From Multifurca ochricompacta (taxonomy: Eukaryota; Basidiomycota; Agaricomycetes; Russulales; Russulaceae), in contig WTXG01000248.1 in NCBI GenBank assembly GCA_022496185.1, positions 1-52,207 of the forward strand: 52,207 nucleotides of DNA, read 5' to 3'. Each line of letters begins with the position of its first letter. The first letter of the stretch is position 1. The notes under the pieces are model-generated. The model saw only the letters and a program-made list of their open reading frames with translations. It did no database searches and was not told where the DNA came from. Made by a program: the position numbers and the translations under genes. This document shows, one piece after another, positions 10,666 through 19,812 of the stretch.

Positions 10666-10679
10666 GGCGTGCAGCCCTA
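10666..10679 (-). repeat. probable right terminus of the hAT element
   Basis: The plus strand reads GGCGTGCAGCCCTA. The same terminus with one difference (GGTGTGCAGCCCTA) ends another hAT-like relic at 22374. It lies 200 bp after the transposase stop, as expected for a hAT 3' end. The left terminus is outside the window, so the 8-bp TSD cannot be tested. Confidence 0.5.
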
Positions 10680-12439
10680 CCGCAGCCCTCTGTACTTGAC
10701 TTCCACCACCTTAGCCAAACTTACATCTGGTTCATCCATCCTTCTCTTTGCCCCCCTGGTGCCAAGGTCCTTTTTCTTCATATAGATTTGACCACTCCAT
10801 TCTAACCTTCCAGTAATCACCACAAAATGTACAAGCACTTCCAAGTCATGGTTGCCAGCTGACATTGTTTTGAACTTCCCTTATTTGTTCCCATCACCTA
10901 CCAAGTGCATCATGACTCTACCTTCCACAATGAACCCCACCCTCCAACACACAATCCCCACTGTCAAGGAGGTTCTTCTTGTGGGCCTGAAGGACTTGAA
11001 GTGGACGTCACACTAGCATCATGGAATGTAAGTACTTTGTTTGTTTATTCTTGGTATTGCTTCTGACATTTTTATAGGAAAAGCGAGCCAATTACCTCTA
11101 TCTCCACTTTAGCTGTGTGGAACATTCAGGTATTATCTAGCTCTCTACAAACAACTGTCCGCATATTTGGGTGTGTGGGTGCAGGACCGCTTGATGATTG
11201 AGAGTGTAATGCCAACAGGCCTGGATTGCAAAATGGTTGGCACCATGGCCTCCACCATCATGAACTCACATGAGGAATGGATGATGGTGTAGTGTTGAGG
11301 GACAGGGGCAACAAAAGCAGATGTGGAGTTGTTCAGGCTGGCGCAAACCATGCACTGGCTATGCGATTTCTTTGCAGGAGTGACAATTGCTCCTGAAATC
11401 ATCATTACATGCTCCTCTTCCTCTCTCTTATGATTACAATCGCGTGATCCCAAAGCGTTCAGGGGGGATTTTGTCTCCTTTCAATGATTGCTGACATCTC
11501 TCACCTCCTCTTTCCCAGAGACCTCACTCACCTTCATGTGGGCCCTGGCAATGAGGGACTACTGAGCCCAGACTGTCTCATCAAAATCTGCTCATCACTG
11601 CTGGATCTCCATCCCTCTGGCAGCCCTCTCCAGCTAAGTGGCACTCCCTCTCTCATCTTCGCGCATTTGACAATTGGCATGGGGAATGGGTCCGGGAGCG
11701 AGTGTCTCATACCCCCACAAATGATTACCCAGAATGATCTGACAACCGGGTGTACACCCTCTCCATCAACCGTCCCCCTGATGACTCAAACCATCTGTTG
11801 TGGTCTGCTGTGACTCACCGGCCCAAGGCTGGCCTCCCTCCCCTCTCCCAACACACCACCTCTACAGCAATGCGCCTAGCCACAGGCCACATCTTCACAG
11901 CCGACTGCTCAACCTGGTTTAGTCGTGACCTACCTCCCTCTTCCCGCATCTGCACCTGTGACGGCTCCACAGTGGCCACTGCCACTCACACATTCCTTAC
12001 ACATGCCCCACTCATCATGCCACGCTCCATTGGATCCAGGTTTTCACGACAAAAAAATATGTGGAAGCGTTTCTTTGCTTCCTACAGGAGTCATGTGCAG
12101 CTTTCAAGCCATACACTACAAGACAACCCCAACTAGGTTCTGCAGGGTAAGGGGCCCCTTTCTGGCTCAGAAAGCAACTTCTAAACTGGCACCTTAGCAC
12201 ACATTCTTTTCCCCTAGCTGGGTTTTTACCATGGGTCCTCACTCAACAATTTAATTTTCCCTTAAAGTAGTTACCAGAGCTCATGTCTAGTAACTGTGTG
12301 ACTTAGGCAATGTGCATTATAAAGTTGATTTAAAAAATAAATAAAAATAAATAAAAAAACCAACTGGTAAGCATGGAATAAAATGTATGGTCAGCATTTG
12401 AAACAGGCCACATCCATGATCTGTTAGGTGTCACTCAGT
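10680..12439. other. decayed intergenic or pseudogenic DNA, partly coding-like
   Basis: No intact gene. The minus strand at 10677-10865 has a 62-codon frame I cannot assign. Intron-like signals (GTAAGTACTTTG...TTATAG) occur near 11029-11090. At about 11830-12050 the plus strand reads RLATGHIFTADCSTWFSRDLPPSSRICTC followed by a histidine, which resembles the C-terminal RNase H/zinc region of non-LTR reverse transcriptases; this is weak. An A-rich tract (AAATAAATAAAAATAAAT) follows at 12330-12360 and could be the tail of such an element. Confidence 0.35.
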
Positions 12440-12830
12440 CTGCACTTTGTAGAGGTAGAGCCTGACACAGGCACCCTTATGGGCCATGTCGACTGTTCCA
12501 AACTTTGCGCCACCTCACCACTTGCCTCGATCTTGTATGCCTCACTCTTCTCATCTCCCCTTGTATTCACTAATGTCCCATCCACAGCCTCAGCAATGCC
12601 ACTGTCTTTCTTATTGGTGGCCTCACATGTGATGTCACACCAATCCCTATTTTGCTGCACTCCAGTGATGTTGTCATGATATCTGGCCCTGCATGCTGGT
12701 GCACATACCGCAGCATTCTGCACATTACTCGAAGGAACATTGCCACTATATCTTGAGGAGGATGCCGATGTGGATAGGGGAATTTGGGTGTGCCACTAAA
12801 GGAGTTGTCACTGTATGCACGAAACATCAT
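12440..12830 (+). pseudogene. ALKBH1-like Fe(II)/2-oxoglutarate dioxygenase fragment
   Basis: C-terminal part of an AlkB homologue of the ALKBH1 type. The first exon reads VEPDTGTLMGHVDCSKL, with the HxD metal motif as HVD. It is followed by a 53-nt intron (12535-12587: GTATGC, branch-like CACTAAT, CACAG). The next exon reads NATVFLIGGLTCDVTPIPI and LLHSSDVVMISGPAC. After this a one-base frameshift is needed to reach LEGTLPLYLEEDAD, and the region that should hold the second iron-binding His and the 2OG-binding Arg (YHxVPR in the family) reads YRSILH. It is therefore dead. No upstream exons were recognised. It ends about 80 bp before the Gypsy-A insertion and is convergent with the ATP12 relic. 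Confidence 0.7.
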
Positions 12831-12911
12831 GGAAGACACCACTTATTTGTGCAATAAAGTTTAATCTGCAAGTTGGGTATTACAAGTTGGGAGAGCGAAA
12901 TGGATTCTTAG

Positions 12912-13500
12912 TGTTACAAACCCCGTCACTCCCAGTCTTTTTCTTCTTACCCAATGATGACCCCTCCCTGCCGCCTACCCTTCACTATCAGATTACGTCT
13001 CCATCGTGGGACCCATCACGTGCCTTGCTCCCTTCCCCGTGACGACCTTTGTCTCTGTTTGTGTTACTGTACAAGTGTTTGACTCGCCCTTTGCTTATCT
13101 CTTATCCCTTATCTTTACGACTGGACACTTACTTAATTCCCTATCAGAAGCGCGGCTTTACACCCTCCGCTTTCGTATATTCGGGCCCATATGACTTCGT
13201 TATATCTTATCTTTAGACGCCCATTCGATTACGTATATAAGTCCACTGTAGCTACCCTGTAGACCTCAGACTCGACTTATTGAATACATCGGTGTTTGTC
13301 TTCTGGACTTCCCCTTGAAACCTCTGACTCGATCGTCTCAGTGCTTCGGGCACTTTCCGCTTAACATTGTCACTCGGGAACAGCCCCGTTGACTTTGACT
13401 CACCCATTCATACTCCAAGAGGCCTTGTTGGTCTCTTATCTGAACACATGAACGAAGCTGTCGCACAAGTCGTGCAGAACGTCTCACACCGGACGTAACA
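12912..13500 (+). repeat. Gypsy-A 5' LTR
   Basis: TGTTAC...GTAACA, 589 bp. TATATAA at 13234-13240; the predicted start of transcription is A at 13268, 34 nt downstream, where the self-priming segment AGACTCGACTT (13268-13278) begins. Confidence 0.97.
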
Positions 13501-13502
13501 TC

Positions 13503-13513
13503 AAGTCGAGTCT
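13503..13513 (+). promoter_or_regulatory. Gypsy-A self-priming primer-binding site
   Basis: AAGTCGAGTCT, two bases after the LTR, is the exact 11-nt complement of the predicted first 11 nt of the mRNA (13268-13278). No tRNA 3'-end match (TGG...) follows the LTR. Eleven nucleotides at the mRNA 5' end is also the length used by Tf1 of fission yeast. Confidence 0.75.
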
Positions 13514-13519
13514 CTCACA

Positions 13520-15033
13520 GTGGCTTCCAGCCACAGTCAGACCCTCTTTCAGGAAGAACTCATCGAACGCAGAGACGAGAATAATCTTTCACAGCAAGTA
13601 CTTGGTTCTGCTGCCTGGAAAGATTTTGAGTCCAAGTTTGGATACTACATCTATCACGACGGAAGATACCAACCGGTAGAATACGACGAAGAGAAAAGAG
13701 TTTGGTATTGTATCCGATACTCGGACAGTCGAAACTCTTGGGTTACAACCAGACCTGCCCCACCTGAATTTGGACTAGGCCCGTGGAGAGAAAATCCTCT
13801 GGCCATTGTCACGGACTCCGAACCAGAGGAGTACGTAGAAGAAAATAGCGAAGAAGCACTGGTATTAGCGTCGACTACAGCCCCAGTTGCACCCGGAGTT
13901 GTCACGATCAGAGCCCCTGCTTTGACAACCCCCCAGATTTCCATACAGTCTACAGACACCGTCACCCCGTTTTACCAAAACATGTCCACAATCGCCGCCC
14001 AGCTCCCAGACCCAGCTCCTCCTCCTCCACCACCACCAGCCATGCTGCCACCGAATATTCCCCCGCCATCAGGACGTCTGTCAGGTGTACTGCCACAGAC
14101 GTTTACAGGGGATCGATCACAAAGCAAAAAGTTCATGTTGGAGTTTACCATGTTCAAAAACTTCAACCATGATGTTCCCCAAATCATCAATCCTTTCCAA
14201 CGTGCCAACCTCTTCTTATCACTGATCCGAGGGGAGGCGGTAGACGATTGGACCATGGAACAGCTGGAGTGGCTGAACGAGCAAATTGAAAGTGGGCGTC
14301 GCACCACTAGTGAGGGGCTTTGGGAAACCATTGCCCAGCGGTTTAAAGATGCATACACAGATGGGCAGGCCAAGCAGAAGGCGGCCCGGGAATTGAAGGC
14401 TCTAAAGATGGAGAAAGGAGAACTAGATGCCTATGTGGCAAAGTTCAGAAGTTTGGCCAACAGGGCCGGTTATGACACAGATGAAGAGGCAACGTTGGAC
14501 CTCTTTTCCCAGGGGTTGCCTAACCCCCTGGTGAAGAATATTATCCAATTTCACCATCCCAATGACTGGGATACATGGGTCGACGCTACCCGACGACAGC
14601 AGCAGGATTACCTCGACTTCAGACCCGCTTCGGAGTCGACACCAGGAAGGGAAAGACCCGCGACCAATGGAAGGCCGCCTTTGGGGTTAAACCCACACAC
14701 ACCGGTCAGAGGGATCCGAACGCAATGGATACCTCTGCGGACAGAACCAGGGCACGCGTCGCCCTTACAGAGGACGAGAGGCAGACGTTGATGAAGGAAG
14801 GACGGTGCTTTCGCTGCAAAGCACAAGGGCACATGTCAAGGGAATGCCCGAGGAAGGGGGTACGTGCGGCAGAAGCAACTGTTACGCCCGTCCGCAACAA
14901 CCCACCAACTGTTGACAAAAAGACGATGACGAAGGAGGAAAAGGCACAAGAAATATGGGCCAACATGATGAAGGAGAGTGAAGAAGTGCGAGCCATCCTC
15001 GTGGAAAAGGCATTCGCGAAGAAGGATTTTTGA
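13520..15033 (+). pseudogene. Gypsy-A gag, one-base frameshift
   Basis: Starts MASSHSQTLFQEE (ATG 13520). It has an acidic N-terminus, a proline run (PPPPPPP, about residue 170) and a retrotransposon gag core (about residues 195-360: DDWTMEQLEWLNEQ, AARELKALKMEKGELDAYV). At 14620 the frame runs off into a 57-codon tail. The A' copy keeps one frame here (DYLDFQTQFGV), so Gypsy-A has lost one C at DYLDF. The following frame (open 14575-15033) carries the CCHC knuckle CFRCKAQGHMSREC and ends at TGA 15031-15033. A programmed shift at this site is less likely because A' does not need it. Confidence 0.88.
15022..15033 (+). promoter_or_regulatory. gag/pol junction with T-run, -1 frame relation
   Basis: The sequence GGATTTTTGA holds the gag stop (TGA 15031-15033); pol is open in the -1 frame and overlaps the stop. 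The A' copy keeps GGATTTTTG at the same place with the same frame relation. Slippage of the Phe codon on the five-T run is a plausible recoding mechanism; not proven. Confidence 0.5.
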
Positions 15034-18000
15034 TTGGCTCTACCCCATCGGCCTGGGCGCGAGCATTACATGTAACCTCTGTGTATACTAGTCGCTTCAA
15101 ATCTTTGAAAATACCAGTGCATTTCGAGACTACACAGAGGACGGCCGACCGTGACATCCTGATCGACTCAGGAGCCACCGACAACTTTATTAGCCCACGA
15201 ATGGCGAGAACCATGGGATTAGGGATGCTGGCACTCCCTCAGGAAAAGAATATCTGGAATATTGATGGAACTGCCAACCGAGCGGGAAAGATCACACATT
15301 ACACTGACCTCAGTGTCCAAGTAGGGGAGAAAACGAAGATCATACGCTTCCTGGTCACCAATCTTGGTGAAGAGGATTTGGTTTTAGGATACCCCTGGCT
15401 CGCTGCATTCGAACCCAAGATCAACTGGAGTGATGCCACCATGGACAAAGATTCCTACCCCGTTCTTATCACGTCAATGGGGTATGACTATGTGGCTCGA
15501 CACTTGGCAGTGCGAAGGGTAGAAGAAGAAGAGGAAGATCCAGGCCGTTGCTTCGCTACCAAAGCATCAGAACTTGCGCAGAAAGCGGTGGAAGGACATA
15601 CAGAAAGGACCTTTGAGGAGGTAGTGCCCAGAGAGTACCACCGGCACTGGAAGGTGTTCTCAGAGGAGGAATCGCAACGTTTTCCTCCTGCCAGACCGTG
15701 GGACCACGCCATCGATTTCACACCGGATACGCCAGCAGCGATCGACTGTAAAATCTACCCACTGTCCCAGGCAGAACAAGCAGCACTCACGACTTTCCTC
15801 GAGGAACATCTTGCTAAAGGGTATATTCGTCCATCGAAATCACCATATGCGTCGCCATTCTTCTTCATTAAAAAGAAAGATGGCAAACTTCGACCTGTAC
15901 AAGACTATCGACGGATAAATGCCCACACTGTGAAGAATGCCTACCCACTACCACTCATATCAGAACTCATCGATACTATGCGGGACAAGTCCTTATTCTC
16001 CAAAATGGACGTCCGTTGGGGGTACAACAACATTTGGATCAAAGAGGGAGACCAGTGTAAAGCAGCGTTTAAAACCAACCAAGGGCTCTTTGAACCGAAT
16101 GTCATGTTTTTCGGCCTTACCAACTCGCCCGCCACCTTTCAGTCTATGATGAATCACATCTTCCGCGACCTCATTCTTACTGGCGAAGTGGTAGTATACA
16201 TGGATGATATACTGGTGGCTACCGCAAACGACCTAACCCATCATCGAAAGCGAGTACACCAGGTGCTGGATATCCTACGCGAGCATGACCTATACCTTAA
16301 ACTGGCCAAATGCTCATTCGAACAACCGAGCGTTGAGTATCTGGGAGTCATCCTAGAAGGAGGACACGTACGGATGGACCCGATAAAAGTACAGGGAATC
16401 CGAGAATGGCCCATACCTACATGTGTCAAGGAAGTGCGGTCCTTCATTGGATTTTGCAACTTCTATCGACGATTTGTCAAGGGATTTTCAGGAATCGCTC
16501 AACCGCTAAATGGACTATTGAAGAAGGATGTACCCTGGCACTGGGCAGAAGAGCATCAGTGGGCCTTTGAACAGATTCGAGACATCGTTGGCTCAGAACC
16601 AGTCCTCTTGCAGCCGGATCTGAAAAAGCCCTTTGAACTCGAAGTCGACGCATCCCACTTTGCTAATGGAGCTGTACTAAATCAAAGAGATGAAATGGGA
16701 CTACTTCACCCAGTCGCCTTCTATTCGGAAACATTCTCACCAGCGGAACGAAACTATGATATCTGGGATAGGGAATTGCTTGCTATCGTGAAAGCACTAC
16801 GACATTGGCGACCATACCTAGCGGGAACACCTCACAAGACCATCATTCATACCGACCACTCCAACCTACTCTATTGGAAGGAACCCCATAAAATAAGCCG
16901 ACGGGTTGCTCGCAAAGTCCTGGAGCTTGAAGAATACAACTTCGAATTGAAGCACATTGCTGGAAGTCATAATGCTCGTGCAGATGCCCTATCAAGACGA
17001 CCTGATCTAAATAATGGTGCAGAGGACAACAATGATGTGACAGTACTCCCAGAGGAAGTTTTCACGAGGACAGCGGTTGTCAGTCTTCACGACATGGATT
17101 TATGGGCCCAGGTGTCGCAAAATATGAATCAACAACTATGCGAAACTTGGGCGGATGCACATAATCTGAAGAAAATTGACGGCCTTTGGTGGAAGGACGG
17201 GGATCGACTCATTGTCACCGGTGGCGACAACATTAAGAGGGGGGTGATCCATTTTCACCACGATCTCCCCTCTGCAGGACATCCTGGCATCGCTAACACC
17301 TACGCCCTTGCCAAACGAGACTACTGGTGGCCGAACATGAAGAAGGATGTAGAAGAATATGTGAAAGGATGCGCAGATTGCCAGGCCAACAAAGTGAATA
17401 CGCACCCACACCCGCCGGCATTGTTCCCAATTACACCGACAACTTCGCAACCGTTCCAAACAATAGCCATGGACTTCATTGTCAAACTCCCCACCTCCAG
17501 AGGCTTCGACTCAATCCTGACCATCACTGACCATGACTGTTCAAAAGCAGCCCTGTTCATACCCTGCAATGAGTCCATCACGGCAGAAGGAGTGGCCAAG
17601 CTCTACCTAGATCATGTTTACAGGCACTATGGCCTTCCTGAAAAGATCATCTCAGACCGTGACCCACGCTTCACATCCACGTTCGCCAGGGCACTCTGCA
17701 GAACACTAAACATTGCGCAAAATATCTCCACGGCATATCACCCACAGACAGATGGACAGTCGGAAAGAACAAATCAGTGGCTTGAACAGTACCTTCGATT
17801 TTGGTGCAATGGACGACAGGACGACTGGGCGGACTGGCTTGCAACGGCAGAATTTGCACACAACTCCTGGCCTAATGGCACCACGAAACATTCCCCATTC
17901 TCACTTATCATGGGATGGACACCTCGAGCCACATGGACCGGAAAGCCGACGAACGTCCCTTCGGCCACCCAGCGTATCAACCAATGGGAAGAGATTCGGA

Positions 18001-18512
18001 AATCGGCCAATGAGAACTTGTTGAAGGTGCAAAAGACCCTGACAGAGAAGCCCACAAGGTTCACGCCTTATCGAACCAATGACCTGGTTTGGCTGGAAGG
18101 GAAGAACATTCACACGTCACATCCAACAGCCAAGTTAGCGCCCCGACGTCACAGACCCTTCAAGATAACAAGGAAGCTGTCAGACGTGTCATATGAGCTC
18201 AAACTCCCCCCTGCATGGTGCATTCACCCGGTCTTCCATGCCAGGTTACTCACCCCTTACAAAGAGACACCTCTACACGGAGAAAACTTCCCGAGACCGC
18301 CACCTGACCTTATCAACGGGGAAGAAGAGTGGGAAGTAGAACACATTCTAGATTCGAAGCGACAAGGCCGAGGGCGCAAGTTATACTACCTAATCAAGTG
18401 GAAGGGATTCCCAGCCTCTGACAACTCATGGGAACCAGCCGGAGATATCTCTGCCCCGGCCCTTATCGCGGAGTTCCACACCCGACACCCAGAAGCGCCC
18501 AAGAACAGTTAA
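15030..18512 (+). CDS. Gypsy-A pol: protease, RT, RNase H, integrase, chromodomain
   Basis: One open frame of 1160 codons, full length for a chromovirus Pol. Aspartic protease site DSGATDNF near residue 46. Reverse transcriptase about 240-450, with YMDD at 390-393. RNase H from about 530 (LEVDASHF, WDRELLAIV, HTDHSNLLY). Integrase HHCC zinc region about 743-790 (HHDLPSAGHPG, CADCQANK). DDE core: D in AMDFIVKLP near 815, D in SDRDPRF near 876, E in DGQSERTNQW near 912. C-terminal chromodomain about 1103-1155 (VEHILDSK, YYLIKWKGFPASDNSWEP), which in chromoviruses directs integration to marked chromatin. No internal stop. It lacks a useful ATG at its start (the first codon of the open stretch is TTG) and probably depends on the -1 junction. 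The stop TAA is followed in frame by ORF3. Confidence 0.96.
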   Translation: MIGSTPSAWARALHVTSVYTSRFKSLKIPVHFETTQRTADRDILIDSGATDNFISPRMARTMGLGMLALPQEKNIWNIDGTANRAGKITHYTDLSVQVGEKTKIIRFLVTNLGEEDLVLGYPWLAAFEPKINWSDATMDKDSYPVLITSMGYDYVARHLAVRRVEEEEEDPGRCFATKASELAQKAVEGHTERTFEEVVPREYHRHWKVFSEEESQRFPPARPWDHAIDFTPDTPAAIDCKIYPLSQAEQAALTTFLEEHLAKGYIRPSKSPYASPFFFIKKKDGKLRPVQDYRRINAHTVKNAYPLPLISELIDTMRDKSLFSKMDVRWGYNNIWIKEGDQCKAAFKTNQGLFEPNVMFFGLTNSPATFQSMMNHIFRDLILTGEVVVYMDDILVATANDLTHHRKRVHQVLDILREHDLYLKLAKCSFEQPSVEYLGVILEGGHVRMDPIKVQGIREWPIPTCVKEVRSFIGFCNFYRRFVKGFSGIAQPLNGLLKKDVPWHWAEEHQWAFEQIRDIVGSEPVLLQPDLKKPFELEVDASHFANGAVLNQRDEMGLLHPVAFYSETFSPAERNYDIWDRELLAIVKALRHWRPYLAGTPHKTIIHTDHSNLLYWKEPHKISRRVARKVLELEEYNFELKHIAGSHNARADALSRRPDLNNGAEDNNDVTVLPEEVFTRTAVVSLHDMDLWAQVSQNMNQQLCETWADAHNLKKIDGLWWKDGDRLIVTGGDNIKRGVIHFHHDLPSAGHPGIANTYALAKRDYWWPNMKKDVEEYVKGCADCQANKVNTHPHPPALFPITPTTSQPFQTIAMDFIVKLPTSRGFDSILTITDHDCSKAALFIPCNESITAEGVAKLYLDHVYRHYGLPEKIISDRDPRFTSTFARALCRTLNIAQNISTAYHPQTDGQSERTNQWLEQYLRFWCNGRQDDWADWLATAEFAHNSWPNGTTKHSPFSLIMGWTPRATWTGKPTNVPSATQRINQWEEIRKSANENLLKVQKTLTEKPTRFTPYRTNDLVWLEGKNIHTSHPTAKLAPRRHRPFKITRKLSDVSYELKLPPAWCIHPVFHARLLTPYKETPLHGENFPRPPPDLINGEEEWEVEHILDSKRQGRGRKLYYLIKWKGFPASDNSWEPAGDISAPALIAEFHTRHPEAPKNS

Positions 18513-18548
18513 AAGAATAGCCCCGGACTCTCTCAAGTCCCCCAGTAT

Positions 18549-19781
18549 ATGCTACCCCAGCAAATTACTACCACAGAACAATCTATCATGTCTTTCATTG
18601 CCGCCTCTGCCGCCATCGACGCTTTCGCCTCCCCAATGACCGTTGTCGAGAACTTCCCGTCCGCTCACCCGTCCACTCGTCCCTCCTCCCCCATCGACTA
18701 TGAAGCTTCAGAAGCCCGCATCAAGAACCAGTCCCCAAACCCAAACGACGACTTCACCCACTGTGAAGAACCCCACCCCAACGACCTGCTCAACGGGGAG
18801 GTCGATGATGAAGCTCCCAAATTCCCGTTCATCCCCAACAACCCCAACTCTTCAATGTACTTCCCCTTGGAGATCACAATGGCCGACGGATCTACGGCCA
18901 TCGCCAAATACATCTATTACACCAATGGCGGGATGGATGTGGCAGGGTGTATGAAGAAGGATGGACCAGTGTACGGAGCCCCTGTCTATCTGGAGGAAAG
19001 GTATACAGGTCGACTCCACCACACGTTGACTGACGAACAGTTGGGTCACCTCGCCGCGGAGGACTGTCGCGCCTTCGCAATCGATGAGGTGATGAACGAC
19101 ATGAGACTACCGCATCTGAAGGCAGAAGTTATGAGGCTGAGGAAGAGTATCACCTTGAGGAGGACGCTGAACCAACAGTACAAGGAGCACGCAAAAATGA
19201 TGGCCAGGCTGACGAATGGGATGTTCCAGTTGGAGTCGGAGATTGTGGACATCAGGAAGAGGTTGGAAGCGGGGGATGCGTACCAGACGATTGCTGAAAG
19301 GTACGCAGATACTTATGCACGACCCCTCCCCCCTCGAACCTTGGGTGCGGCCCCGACGCTGCTGCCGACTCGGCTGGAGATGCCACGCTTGCATGAGAAC
19401 CCGCGCAGGGAAACCTGCTGGCGATGTGATAGCAAGTATCACATAAGCTGGAACTGTCCCCTCAACCGTAAATGGTGTCGACACTGTCGAAGCAATCTCC
19501 ACTGGAGCCGATACTGTATCTTCCGACGTGTAGGAGTGGCCCCAACAATCACCAATCCATCGGGCTGGTGTGGCAAGTGTCTCCGTCACAATGCGGGGCA
19601 TAAAGAGATCGACTGCCCAGTCTACGATTTGTGCCGCGCGTGTGGCCAGCGCGGTCCGTATGGCTTCCTCCGCACCCACGCATGCCCACAGGAGTTGGAA
19701 ACATATCAGATGGACGATCGTAATGTAGCCGATGACTACTTGGAGCTGGTGCAGGATGATGACGGTACGAGTCGTTTCTAG
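18549..19781 (+). CDS. Gypsy-A ORF3: zinc-knuckle protein in the env position
   Basis: 410 codons from ATG 18549 to the stop at 19779-19781, 31 bp before the 3' LTR. No signal peptide or membrane segment, so it is not an envelope. The middle (about 170-245) is charged and helix-prone. The C-terminus has four metal-binding motifs: CX2CX4HX4C at 290-303, the same at 310-323, CX2CX6HX4C at 341-356 and CX2CX11HXC at 362-379. It ends in an acidic tail. All 16 ligands are kept in the diverged A' copy, which points to function, perhaps nucleic-acid binding. It is in the same frame as pol, separated only by the pol TAA and 12 open codons. I do not recognise the N-terminal domain. Confidence 0.85.
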   Translation: MLPQQITTTEQSIMSFIAASAAIDAFASPMTVVENFPSAHPSTRPSSPIDYEASEARIKNQSPNPNDDFTHCEEPHPNDLLNGEVDDEAPKFPFIPNNPNSSMYFPLEITMADGSTAIAKYIYYTNGGMDVAGCMKKDGPVYGAPVYLEERYTGRLHHTLTDEQLGHLAAEDCRAFAIDEVMNDMRLPHLKAEVMRLRKSITLRRTLNQQYKEHAKMMARLTNGMFQLESEIVDIRKRLEAGDAYQTIAERYADTYARPLPPRTLGAAPTLLPTRLEMPRLHENPRRETCWRCDSKYHISWNCPLNRKWCRHCRSNLHWSRYCIFRRVGVAPTITNPSGWCGKCLRHNAGHKEIDCPVYDLCRACGQRGPYGFLRTHACPQELETYQMDDRNVADDYLELVQDDDGTSRF

Positions 19782-19798
19782 CCGGGACTGCTAGAACC

Positions 19799-19812
19799 AG
19801 AAGAGGGGGTGA
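19799..19812 (+). promoter_or_regulatory. Gypsy-A polypurine tract
   Basis: Purine-rich run (AGAAGAGGGGGTGA) ending at the first base of the 3' LTR; primer site for plus-strand DNA. The A' element has the same tract next to its 3' LTR. Confidence 0.8.

Noticed and set aside
11830..12050. Definite LINE reverse transcriptase
   Set aside because: Only a short C-terminal RNase H/zinc-like stretch is suggestive and the frames are broken; kept as a weak note only.
13972..14373. Minus-strand ORF of 133 codons with a glycine run
   Set aside because: It is the reverse complement of the proline-rich gag region of Gypsy-A; a shadow frame.
14560..14800. Programmed frameshift inside Gypsy-A gag
   Set aside because: The A' relative reads through this point in one frame, so a one-base loss in Gypsy-A is simpler.
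19107..19679. Minus-strand ORF of 190 codons opposite ORF3
   Set aside because: Shadow of ORF3; the matching region in A' is not similarly open on that strand.
18549..19781. Envelope gene (errantivirus-like)
   Set aside because: No signal peptide, no membrane segment and no cleavage site; the protein is a zinc-knuckle protein.
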